Translations under genes and position numbers: made by a program
Shown here: in pieces, positions 9,009-16,085 of the stretch
Numbering within the stretch: the stretch's first letter is position 1
Layout of the letters: every line of letters starts with the position of its first letter
Assembly: GCF_030053135.1 (NCBI RefSeq)
Contig: NZ_CP125652.1
Span: 310,001-374,000 of the forward strand
Length of the DNA: 64,000 nt
From: Rhizobium sp. BT04
Lineage (GTDB): Bacteria > Pseudomonadota > Alphaproteobacteria > Rhizobiales > Rhizobiaceae
Direction: 5' to 3'
Notes under the pieces: model-generated
Seen by the model: the letters and a program-made list of their open reading frames with translations, nothing else
Told to the model about the DNA's origin: nothing
Database searches by the model: none

Positions 9009-10277
9009 TCAGGTTGCAGCCAGGGGCGCCGCGTGCCCTTGGCGCGACAGTTGCTTGACGGACAGGTGCATCCAGATGAGAGAGATCACGACGATCGCAA
9101 AGAGCAGCAGGAAACAGCTGGACCATAAGCCGGTCATGTCTTTGAGGAGGCCAAAGGCGATCGGAAGGATGAAGCCGCCAAGGCCGCCCATCATCCCGAC
9201 GATACCGCCGACGGCGCCGACGTTTTCGGGGTAGTAGGCCGGAATGTGCTTGTAGACGGCAGCCTTGCCGAGGCTCATGAAGAACCCGAGCACGAAGATG
9301 ACGACGATGAAGATGACGGGGGTGATACCGAAGGCCGGACCCGTCCCGTCCCCAGAAGCAGCCGGCAGCGAAAGGATGAGGGTGGCCACGGCCGATACGG
9401 CAAGCATCGTATACATCACGCTGCGCGCGCCCTTCTTGTCCGACAGCACGCCGCCGAAGGCGCGGAAGATACTGCCCGGGATGGAGTAGGCGGCCGCGAT
9501 CATGCCGGCGGTTTCCAGATGGAAGCCGTAGACGCCGACCAGATAGCGCGGCAGCCACAGCGACAGGGCGACGAAGCCGCCGAAGGCGAAGAAATAGTAG
9601 AGCGAGAAGCGCCAGACCTGGACGTTCTGCAGCGGCGCGAATTCCTCGGCAAAACTCCTGGAGGCGACGCGGCGTTCGCGGCGGAGACGGTAGGCCGGAT
9701 CATCGGTCGTGGTGAACCAGAAGACGATTGCCATCAGCGCCAGACAGACGGCCCAGATCTCCGCGACCGCCTGCCAGCCCCATGCGAGCAGTACAAAAGG
9801 GGCGGCGAATTTGGTTACGGCCGCGCCGACATTGCCGGCACCGAAGATGCCGAGTGCGGTTCCCTGTTTCTCCGCCGGGAAGAAAGGCGAGACATAGGCG
9901 ACACCGACCGCAAAGGAACCGCCGGCCAGGCCGACGCCGAGGCCGGCGATCAACATCTGCGTATAGGTCTGGGCGTAGGAGAGCAGGAAAGTCGCCAATG
10001 CGGCGGCCAGCATGGTGAGCGTGTAGACGAGACGGCCGCCGTAGCGCCCCGTCCAGATGCCAAGAACGATGCGCACCAGCGAGCCGGTAAGGACGGGGGT
10101 GCCGACCAGCAATCCGAACTCGGCCTCGTTCAGCCCGAGATCCTGCTTGATGCGAATGCCGATGATCGCGAAGATCGTCCACACGGCAAAACAGAGGGTG
10201 AAGGCTACAGTGGAGATCCACAATGCTTTGGCTGGTTCGCCGGCCGACATGGGCAGTGCTTTCTCGATGACAGACAT
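9009..10277 (-). CDS. narK: NarK-type MFS nitrate/nitrite transporter
   Basis: 422 residues with about 12 hydrophobic segments. Nitrate-transporter signature region AGLGVGLAGGSFAVGVAYV followed by FFPAEKQGTALGIFGAGN; a second Gly-rich signature GAVGGIVGMMGGLGGF lies near the end. The ATG at 10277 is preferred (GGAG five bases upstream) over an in-frame TTG at 10298. First gene of the nitrate assimilation operon; it imports nitrate across the inner membrane. The sigma-54 promoter, NasT-type hairpins and terminator at 10326-10600 lie directly upstream, so expression should need both nitrogen limitation and nitrate or nitrite. Confidence 0.95.
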   Translation of the reverse strand: MSVIEKALPMSAGEPAKALWISTVAFTLCFAVWTIFAIIGIRIKQDLGLNEAEFGLLVGTPVLTGSLVRIVLGIWTGRYGGRLVYTLTMLAAALATFLLSYAQTYTQMLIAGLGVGLAGGSFAVGVAYVSPFFPAEKQGTALGIFGAGNVGAAVTKFAAPFVLLAWGWQAVAEIWAVCLALMAIVFWFTTTDDPAYRLRRERRVASRSFAEEFAPLQNVQVWRFSLYYFFAFGGFVALSLWLPRYLVGVYGFHLETAGMIAAAYSIPGSIFRAFGGVLSDKKGARSVMYTMLAVSAVATLILSLPAASGDGTGPAFGITPVIFIVVIFVLGFFMSLGKAAVYKHIPAYYPENVGAVGGIVGMMGGLGGFILPIAFGLLKDMTGLWSSCFLLLFAIVVISLIWMHLSVKQLSRQGHAAPLAAT

Positions 10278-10325
10278 AACTTCTCCGAGGCTCGACAAGG
10301 TCGTGCCGATCCATCGCTGAGGGTT

Positions 10326-10392
10326 AAAACAAAAAGCCGCTGGTCAGGACGCGCATACACGAGGTGCGCGAAATATCCTGATCAGCGGCTTT
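10326..10392 (-). terminator. Leader attenuator (intrinsic terminator) of the nitrate operon
   Basis: Two 17-base arms (10376-10392 and 10333-10349, one mismatch) enclose an inner stem (CGCGCA at 10350-10355 with TGCGCG at 10365-10370). On the minus strand the hairpin ends in TTTTTGTTTT. It sits about 50 bases before the narK start, inside the transcript, so it acts as an attenuator and not as an end-of-gene terminator. NasT is expected to prevent it. Confidence 0.8.
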
Positions 10393-10398
10393 GCTGGT

Positions 10399-10418
10399 GG
10401 CGCCCGCCGTTGGACGCC
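10399..10418 (-). promoter_or_regulatory. ANTAR/NasT-type RNA hairpin next to the attenuator
   Basis: On the minus strand a 7-bp stem (GGCGUCC with GGGCGCC, one G-U pair) closes the hexaloop AACGGC. A at loop position 1 and G at position 4 are the bases known to be read by ANTAR-domain antiterminators. The hairpin ends 6 bases before the attenuator stem, the position expected for the second hairpin of the two-hairpin ANTAR motif. Confidence 0.6.
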
Positions 10419-10546
10419 GAATATGTGGCCTTCTGGCCCATTTGCCTGGATGCAATCCTTAGGCCAGATTGCTCAGGCTAAAACCTATCTCTTCAATCTG
10501 AAGAGTAATCTTTGTGTCTTCTATGAACGCCTATCACACGCTCATT

Positions 10547-10574
10547 CTGCGCTGATCGCCATTGATCGGCGCAA
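10547..10574 (-). promoter_or_regulatory. Second A-x-x-G hexaloop hairpin at the 5' end of the nitrate operon leader
   Basis: On the minus strand an 11-bp stem (one C-A mismatch, one terminal wobble) closes the hexaloop AAUGGC, nearly the same as the AACGGC loop near the attenuator. The predicted sigma-54 start (about 10573) places it at the very 5' end of the RNA. It is over 120 bases from the attenuator-side hairpin, longer than the usual short linker, so its role as first hairpin of the pair is tentative. Confidence 0.45.
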
Positions 10575-10583
10575 TATACCTCC

Positions 10584-10600
10584 TGCAAACTGCGTGCCAG
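10584..10600 (-). promoter_or_regulatory. Sigma-54 (RpoN) promoter of narK-nirB-nirD-nasA
   Basis: On the minus strand CTGGCACGCAGTTTGCA is a full match to the -24/-12 consensus TGGCAC-N5-TTGCA with correct GG-to-GC spacing. Predicted start near 10573, giving a leader of about 296 bases before narK. Sigma-54 dependence implies an NtrC-type activator; I found no convincing NtrC dyad upstream. Confidence 0.85.
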
Positions 10601-10756
10601 TTTGTTGTCGTTTGTGTAAGTCGTTGACTGTAAATAATATTTTCCGAAATATAACGGATGCTTGTTTTTCGGGCCGTCATCAGTCGTGCAAATCTTTTGT
10701 GCGCTTGTTGTGAGGCAGGCAGATCCTTGCTGGCGTTTTGTGCAGGCCGGCGTCAA

Positions 10757-12031
10757 TCAGACCTCGTCGTCGGATATAAAGGGCAGGGCGCTTTTGACGG
10801 CAAAGCCTGCGACATAGTCCGGCAGCTTCGCCGGGTCGAAGACGTGGCCGTCCATGAAACGGTCGCCCTCGTCGACACCCTCGATGCGGATATCGGCATC
10901 ATCAGGTGTGTTCCTGTCGCCGAGAGCCGTCCGGTAGAGATCCGGACGGTAGGCGGAGGCGGCCGCCCTTGCCATGTTGAGGCTGACCTCGGCCTGTCCC
11001 CAGCGGATCATCTGGCTGTAGATCCACAGCGCCTGGCTCGGCCGGGGATAATTGGCGAAGCCGGAATGGAACATGAAATAATCGGCGATGATGCGGCGGT
11101 TACCCTTTGCATCGAGGCTGAATTCGCCGGCGAGTACACGGCGAATGATCTCGACGGGGGCAGCGATATAGCGGGGGTCGGCAAGAGCTGCCGCCAGCGC
11201 GTTGTGATTTTCCGCCTGGTCGCACCAACGGGCTGCCGCGTCGAGCGCCACGATCAGCCTGGAAACGGTTTCCGGATGGCTATCCGCCCAATCCGGCCGC
11301 ATGCCGATCACCTTTTCCGGTGCCGACGGCCAGATATCCTGCTTGGCAGCGACGATGCGGCCGACGCCGCGCTCCGAAGCGACCATGTTCCACGGCGCAC
11401 CGACGCAGAAACCGTCAATCGCACCGGCTGCCAGCGCATCCGAAGTCATGGGCGGCGGCACGACGACGAGCTTGACGTCCTTGTCGGGATCGATGCCGCC
11501 GGCCGCCAGCCAGTAGCGGAATTCGTAGTTGTGCGAGGAGAAGGGATAGGTGACGCCGAAGGTCGGCAGCGGCTCGCCGCGCGCTTTCATTGCCGCCAAT
11601 GTTTTTGCCAGGGCGCGGGCATTGTCGAGCGCGCTTGCCGTTTCCGGCAATCCTGCTTCATCCCGCATCCTGTCGAAGAGCCGCGTCGACAGCGTGATCG
11701 CGTTGCCGCCGCGCCCCAGCGAAAATGGCGTGATCGTCGGTGAGGGATTGGAGCCGAGGCCGAGCATGGAGGCGACGGGCATCGGCGACAGCATGTGGGC
11801 AATGTCGAACTGTCGGAATGCCAGGCGGTCACGCACATTCGCCCAGGAGACGTCCTTGACGAGATCGAGCGTCAGGCCTTCCTTCCGCGCGAAGCCGAAT
11901 TCTGCGGCCGCAATCAGCACCGATGCATCGACGAGCGGAATGAAACCGGCCCGCAGTACTTTCGGTCCTTCGTTGTTCACCCGCACGGGCGAGGGCATGT
12001 CGCCGCCGGAGTTGGAGGTCGTTGTCATCAT
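10757..12031 (-). CDS. nasS: NasS, cytoplasmic nitrate/nitrite sensor of the NasST system
   Basis: 424 residues from the ATG at 12031 (GGAG five bases upstream). It is built like the periplasmic nitrate-binding proteins NrtA/CmpA (LRAGFIPLVDASVLIAAAEF, then DIAHMLSPMP) but begins without a signal peptide or lipobox, so it stays in the cytoplasm. In known systems NasS holds NasT inactive and releases it when nitrate or nitrite binds. It lies 34 bases after nasT on the same strand. A long gap with the sigma-54 promoter follows, so the structural genes have their own promoter. Confidence 0.9.
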   Translation of the reverse strand: MMTTTSNSGGDMPSPVRVNNEGPKVLRAGFIPLVDASVLIAAAEFGFARKEGLTLDLVKDVSWANVRDRLAFRQFDIAHMLSPMPVASMLGLGSNPSPTITPFSLGRGGNAITLSTRLFDRMRDEAGLPETASALDNARALAKTLAAMKARGEPLPTFGVTYPFSSHNYEFRYWLAAGGIDPDKDVKLVVVPPPMTSDALAAGAIDGFCVGAPWNMVASERGVGRIVAAKQDIWPSAPEKVIGMRPDWADSHPETVSRLIVALDAAARWCDQAENHNALAAALADPRYIAAPVEIIRRVLAGEFSLDAKGNRRIIADYFMFHSGFANYPRPSQALWIYSQMIRWGQAEVSLNMARAAASAYRPDLYRTALGDRNTPDDADIRIEGVDEGDRFMDGHVFDPAKLPDYVAGFAVKSALPFISDDEV

Positions 12032-12071
12032 ATCCACTCCGGTTTCCTCCGGAAATTCATCAGGTCGGCCA

Positions 12072-12659
12072 TTACATCAACAGCCCCGCGGCAGTGACGA
12101 CGCTCTGGGCGATTTCCGACATCTTCTTCTTTTCGTTCATCGCTGTCTGGCGCAGCAGGGCGAAAGCCTCTTCCTCCGACAGGCCGCGCATCTTCATCAA
12201 TATGCCCTTGGCGCGCTCGACCAGCTTGCGTTCCTCCAGCGCGGAGCGGGCATCGGCAAGCTCCCGCCGTAGCCGGTTGAAGGCATTGAAGCGACTGACG
12301 GCCATGTCGAGGATCGGTTTGACCCGTTCCTTCTTCAATCCGTCGACGATATAAGCCGAGACGCCGGCATCGACGGCAGCCTCGATCGAGGCCGTGTCGG
12401 AGCGATCGACGAACATGGCAATCGGGCGGCTGACCGTGCGCGTCAGCTGGAACAGATGCTCCATCATGTCGCGGTTGGGATTCTCGATATCGATGATGAT
12501 CACGTCGGGCATCAGCGTTTCGATGATTCGCGCGATGCCGTTGACCTCGTGGACCACGGTGACGCGCACATGCCCTGCCTCGCGCAGTCCTTCTTCGATG
12601 ATGGAGGCGCGTATGGCATTTTCGTCGATCACCAGAATTGTCAGATCGAGATGCGTCAT
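12072..12659 (-). CDS. nasT: NasT, ANTAR-domain response regulator/antiterminator
   Basis: 195 residues. An N-terminal pseudo-receiver domain (LTILVIDENAIRASIIEEGL, PDVIIIDIENPN, VDAGVSAYIVDGL) is joined by a coiled-coil helix (LRRELADARSALEERKLVERA) to a C-terminal ANTAR RNA-binding domain (AKGILMKMRGLSEEEAFALLR). ANTAR proteins bind paired hairpins with A-x-x-G hexaloops and block terminators. Such hairpins and a terminator lie before narK. nasT and nasS are co-transcribed. Confidence 0.95.
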   Translation of the reverse strand: MTHLDLTILVIDENAIRASIIEEGLREAGHVRVTVVHEVNGIARIIETLMPDVIIIDIENPNRDMMEHLFQLTRTVSRPIAMFVDRSDTASIEAAVDAGVSAYIVDGLKKERVKPILDMAVSRFNAFNRLRRELADARSALEERKLVERAKGILMKMRGLSEEEAFALLRQTAMNEKKKMSEIAQSVVTAAGLLM

Positions 12660-12830
12660 TGTCTATTCATGACGCACTGCAGCAATTTTGGCAAGGCGTT
12701 CGCCTGAAAAGTGTGCACAAATACGTGTGCGCAAAAAATAATCAAACTGCCGCACTTTCGGGCGGAATCAATACGCCGCGTAGCTTAGCCAGCAAAAATC
12801 GGCGAAGAATTGCTGACGGGCAAGGTCTCT

Positions 12831-13460
12831 TCAGGGCAGCGGTATGTCGGATGTGAAATGAGGAACGGCGTAACCGCGCTTGACCTGTGGTCGGGCGGCA
12901 AGCCTGAGATACCATTGCTTGACATTGGGAAAGGCGTTCAGGTCGATCTTGTGACGCTGGAAGCGGGAGACCCATGGCCAGACCGCCATGTCGGCGATGG
13001 AATAGGCGTCGACGAGGTAGTCGCGGCCTTCGAGCCGCGCGTTCAGCGTCTTGTACAGGCGGCGGGTGTCCCTATGAAAGAGATCCTCCGCGAATGGCGC
13101 TTCGCCGCTATTGTAGGTCAAAAAATAGTGGGCGTGACCGAGCGTCGGCCCGAAACCGCCCATCTGCCACATTAGCCATTCGATCGTGTGATGCCGGGCG
13201 GCACCCTGCCGGGGCAGGAAGCGGCCGGTCTTTTCGGCGAGGTAGAGCAGGATGGCGCCGGATTCAGCAAGCGTAACACCGGTCTCGTGATCGATGATAG
13301 CCGGAATCTTGCCGCCCGGATTGATGGCGAGATAGTCTTGCTGGAATTGGTCCCCCTTGGTGATGTCGATCGTGTGGGGGCGGTAGGGGAGGCCGAACTC
13401 CTCGAGCGCGATGGATACTTTGAGCCCGTTCGGCGTGATCCAGGTATAGAGGTCGATCAT
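12831..13460 (-). CDS. Glutathione S-transferase family protein (YfcG/Nu-like)
   Basis: 209 residues. Thioredoxin-fold N-terminal domain (MIDLYTWITPNGLKVSIALE, then NPGGKIPAI and ESGAILLYLAEKTG) and an all-helical C-terminal domain (SIADMAVWPWVSRF). The N-terminal Thr-Pro-Asn is the Nu-class active-site pattern, as in E. coli YfcG disulfide reductase, so disulfide or organic-peroxide chemistry with glutathione is more likely than classical conjugation. It starts 7 bases after the ArsR stop and probably shares its mRNA. A second paralogue is at 20844-21566. Confidence 0.88.
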   Translation of the reverse strand: MIDLYTWITPNGLKVSIALEEFGLPYRPHTIDITKGDQFQQDYLAINPGGKIPAIIDHETGVTLAESGAILLYLAEKTGRFLPRQGAARHHTIEWLMWQMGGFGPTLGHAHYFLTYNSGEAPFAEDLFHRDTRRLYKTLNARLEGRDYLVDAYSIADMAVWPWVSRFQRHKIDLNAFPNVKQWYLRLAARPQVKRGYAVPHFTSDIPLP

Positions 13461-13467
13461 CCCAGGT

Positions 13468-13833
13468 TCAATCGAACATCATTTCGTCGACCGGCAGCTT
13501 CGTCATTCCGAAGCGCCCGGTGACATCGTCGAGGCCAGAGAACATGTCTCGCAGAGTTTGCACAATCGTCTCGACGCGCGGATCAATGACGCGATAGACG
13601 ATCGCCTTGCCGTCGCGGCGCCCTTCGATCACCCCGGCCTCGCGAAGCTCGCTTAACTGCTGGGAAAGCGTCGGCTGGCGGATACCGAGTTCGTCCTCCA
13701 TCGCCGAGACCGAGGCTTCCGTCTCTATCAGATAGCAGACGATCGCCAGGCGGTTGGCGTTGGCGATCAGCTTCAGCAATTCGCTTGCTGCGCCGACATC
13801 GCGGCAGACTCTTGAGGAAACGGGCTTCGTCAA
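13468..13833 (-). CDS. ArsR-family transcriptional regulator
   Basis: 121 residues. Winged helix-turn-helix (LLKLIANANRLAIVCYLIE, SAMEDELGIRQPTLSQQLSELREAGVIEGRRDGKAIVYRV), closest in feel to the BigR/SqrR thiol-sensing branch. Two Cys are seen (Cys10, and Cys28 in RLAIVCYL); the second sensing Cys of BigR near the C-terminus is not evident, so reactive-sulfur sensing is uncertain. First gene of the ArsR-GST pair, divergent from the organosulfur-like operon at 14053 across 219 AT-rich bp with a repeated 19-mer. It may control both directions. Confidence 0.88.
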   Translation of the reverse strand: MTKPVSSRVCRDVGAASELLKLIANANRLAIVCYLIETEASVSAMEDELGIRQPTLSQQLSELREAGVIEGRRDGKAIVYRVIDPRVETIVQTLRDMFSGLDDVTGRFGMTKLPVDEMMFD

Positions 13834-13854
13834 TGGTGTCGTCCTTGAAGGTTC

Positions 13855-14022
13855 TATAAAAAAGTAAAGTGACGGCGCTGAATTTTCAACTCCGGCTCGC
13901 TCACTTCGCTCGATCTGGTAAAAGATTTCATTGCCTATCGATTTTATAGGATTTCAAAGACGATTTTCTCCTGCTGACGATAATCGCTTCCTCGCAATCA
14001 ATTTATAAAAAAGTAAATTGAC
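13855..14022. repeat. Two near-identical 19-bp AT-rich direct repeats in the ArsR/operon divergent region
   Basis: TATAAAAAAGTAAAGTGAC at 13855-13873 and TATAAAAAAGTAAATTGAC at 14004-14022 differ at one base. One copy lies just upstream of each divergent gene start. Between them CCTAT-N7-ATAGG (13934-13950) forms a short palindrome. Their placement suggests operator sites; ArsR is the obvious candidate binder (inference). Confidence 0.55.
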
Positions 14023-14052
14023 TGCTAGGAGCCACGTTATCGGTCGCATAGA

Positions 14053-14916
14053 ATGAAAATTGGTGTTCATCCCAACAATCTGCATCTTCGCCTCGCGCGG
14101 CTCTGGCCCGGCGCCTTCGTCGATCTGCAGCCAATATTCGTCTCCTATGCCGAAGGCCGCGATACCGCGGTGCTGCTGGAAAGTGGCGACATCGATCTCG
14201 GCGGCACCGGCTCGACGCCGCCGCTTGAGGCGGACATGCGCGGCCTCGGCGTCGAATATATCGCCGCCTCCGCACCGCGTCCGGCCAATGGCGCCATCTT
14301 CGTCAGAAGCGACAGCCCGATCGGCTCCGTCGCGGAGCTGAAGGGCCGCCGGATCTCCTTGATCGATGGTTCGTTTCACACCTATCTCCTGGCCCGCAGC
14401 CTGGAAGGCGAGGGACTGAGCCTGCCCGATGTCGAGCGGATCGAAAGCGGCGCGCGCGATTCGCTCGCCGACCTGCTCGAAGGGCGCGTCGATGCCTGGG
14501 TCGCCATGTCGCCGCGTCTCGAAAAGGCGCTGGAGCGCGATGACGTCAGGTTGATCGTCCGTTGCGGCGCGGCCATTCCCAACCGTTCTTTGTTCTGGAC
14601 ATTGGAGCGGAACGGCCTTTCGGCGGCGGAAATTGGGGCGGTCGTCTCCGAACTCAGCCGGATCGGTAACGAGATCGCTGCCGATCCACGCACCGCTGCC
14701 AGACTTCTTGCATCGGGCGACCGCGGCGGATCTGGCGACCGCGGCGGAACGGATATCGATGCCTGGGAAAAGGTGGTGCGCTCGCGCGACTTCACGGTGT
14801 TTCCGATCGACGACGAGATCATTGCCGAACAACAGGAAGAGGCCGACACGCTGCTGCGCCACGGCCATTTCGACAAGCCCATCGTGCTGAAACGTCCGCT
14901 CGAAACCGTGAAATAA
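14053..14916 (+). CDS. SsuA/NrtA-like ABC substrate-binding protein without signal peptide
   Basis: 287 residues. It matches the aliphatic sulfonate/nitrate binding-protein fold: MKIGVHPNNLHLRLA, VLLESGDIDLGGTGSTPPLEA, then GSVAELKGRRISLIDGS. The protein starts directly with the first beta strand. An in-frame TAG at 14026 rules out a hidden signal peptide, and no ABC permease or ATPase gene is nearby. It is therefore probably cytoplasmic, like NasS. An 18-bp duplication gives SGDRGGSGDRGGT near residue 223. First gene of an operon with an SsuD-like monooxygenase and a TRAP transporter. Role unknown: ligand sensor, or an orphan binding protein. Confidence 0.82.
   Translation: MKIGVHPNNLHLRLARLWPGAFVDLQPIFVSYAEGRDTAVLLESGDIDLGGTGSTPPLEADMRGLGVEYIAASAPRPANGAIFVRSDSPIGSVAELKGRRISLIDGSFHTYLLARSLEGEGLSLPDVERIESGARDSLADLLEGRVDAWVAMSPRLEKALERDDVRLIVRCGAAIPNRSLFWTLERNGLSAAEIGAVVSELSRIGNEIAADPRTAARLLASGDRGGSGDRGGTDIDAWEKVVRSRDFTVFPIDDEIIAEQQEEADTLLRHGHFDKPIVLKRPLETVK
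14716..14748 (+). repeat. Short tandem duplication inside the binding-protein gene
   Basis: GGCGACCGCGGCGGA occurs at 14716-14730 and again at 14734-14748 (period 18 bp), duplicating the peptide SGDRGG in frame. It looks like a recent slippage event in a surface loop. Confidence 0.7.
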
Positions 14917-14930
14917 CGAGGAATCAGGAG

Positions 14931-16061
14931 ATGAACGTTTTCTGGTACATGTGCGCGCCCGACGGCGCCTATCCCTGGCAGCCGGAAGGCTCACGTCAGG
15001 TTGACTACGGCTACTACAAGCAGCTTGCCCAGGCCTACGATCATCTTGGCTACACCGGCGCCCTGTTTGCGACCGGCGCCCACGACGTCTGGGTGCTGGC
15101 GAGCGCGCTGCTGGCCCACACCGAGCGGCTGCGTTTTCTCGTCGCCATCCATCCCGGCCTCGTCGCGCCGACATTGCTTGCCAAGATGGCCGCGACCTTC
15201 CAGGAGTTCGCCCGCGGCCGGCTGCTGATCAACGTCGTCTCCGGCGACGCCAAGATGCTCGGCGCCTATGGCATGATGCTGCCGCATGACGAGCGTTATG
15301 ACATGGCGGACGAATATCTGCAGCTCTGGCACCGGCTCTTTGCCGGCGAGAGCGTCACCTATCAGGGCAAGTATTTCTCGACCGACGGCGCCAAGCTCGC
15401 CTTGCCGGTCGGCGAGAGCATCGCACCGCCGCCACTCTGGTTCGGCGGCTCGTCGGACAAGGCATTGGATGTCGCGGCAAGACATGTGGACACCTATCTC
15501 TCCTGGGGCGAGACGCCCGCCCAGATCGGCGAGAAGGTCGAAGCGGTGAAGGCGCGTGCCGCCCAATACGGGCGTGAGCTGGAATATGGCATCCGCCTCT
15601 ATGTCATCGTTCGCGACACAGACGAAAAGGCCTGGGAGGCGGCGGCCGATCTCTATGGTCGCATGGATGATGCGGCGATCACCGCCAACCAGCGTTTCGT
15701 CGCAAGAAGCGATTCCGTCGGCCAGCAGCGCATGACCGCACTGCATGGCGGCCTCAAGCCAGAAAACCTGCGCGATCTCGAAGTCGCGCCGAACCTCTGG
15801 GCCGGCATTGGCTTGGTGAGGCCCGGCCCCGGCACGGCGATCGTCGGTTCGCCGGATACGGTTCTGCGCACGCTCGAAGCCTACCAGAAGGCGGGTGTCG
15901 ATACTTTTATTCTTTCTGGCATGCCGCTGCTTGAGGAAGCCTATCGTTTCGGCGAAAAGGTGCTGCCGCGGCTCGATGTCAGCAGGGAGGTCTCGAAGGC
16001 GCGGAACTACACCTGGTCGACGCTCTTCGATCGCGATCTTTCGACCGTCAAGAATGCCTGA
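14931..16061 (+). CDS. SsuD-like FMNH2-dependent alkanesulfonate monooxygenase
   Basis: 376 residues of the bacterial luciferase-like (LLM) TIM barrel, SsuD branch: MNVFWYMCAPDGAYPW start, LLINVVSGDAKMLGAYG, PPPLWFGGSSDKALDVAARHVDTYL, and the C-terminal STLFDRDL. SsuD enzymes use FMNH2 and O2 to cut C-S bonds of sulfonates, releasing sulfite; an NAD(P)H:FMN reductase must be supplied from elsewhere. AGGAG sits right before the ATG, 14 bases after the preceding stop. Its operon partners suggest organosulfur use. The exact substrate cannot be read from sequence. Confidence 0.88.
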   Translation: MNVFWYMCAPDGAYPWQPEGSRQVDYGYYKQLAQAYDHLGYTGALFATGAHDVWVLASALLAHTERLRFLVAIHPGLVAPTLLAKMAATFQEFARGRLLINVVSGDAKMLGAYGMMLPHDERYDMADEYLQLWHRLFAGESVTYQGKYFSTDGAKLALPVGESIAPPPLWFGGSSDKALDVAARHVDTYLSWGETPAQIGEKVEAVKARAAQYGRELEYGIRLYVIVRDTDEKAWEAAADLYGRMDDAAITANQRFVARSDSVGQQRMTALHGGLKPENLRDLEVAPNLWAGIGLVRPGPGTAIVGSPDTVLRTLEAYQKAGVDTFILSGMPLLEEAYRFGEKVLPRLDVSREVSKARNYTWSTLFDRDLSTVKNA

Positions 16062-16085
16062 TCCTCTCGCCTGAAGGTAAGTTTT

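Noticed and set aside
10601-10756. NtrC binding dyads upstream of the sigma-54 promoter
   Set aside because: Two GCAC-type half sites occur near 10684-10702, but as direct repeats and not as the GCAC...GTGC dyad, so I do not claim a site.
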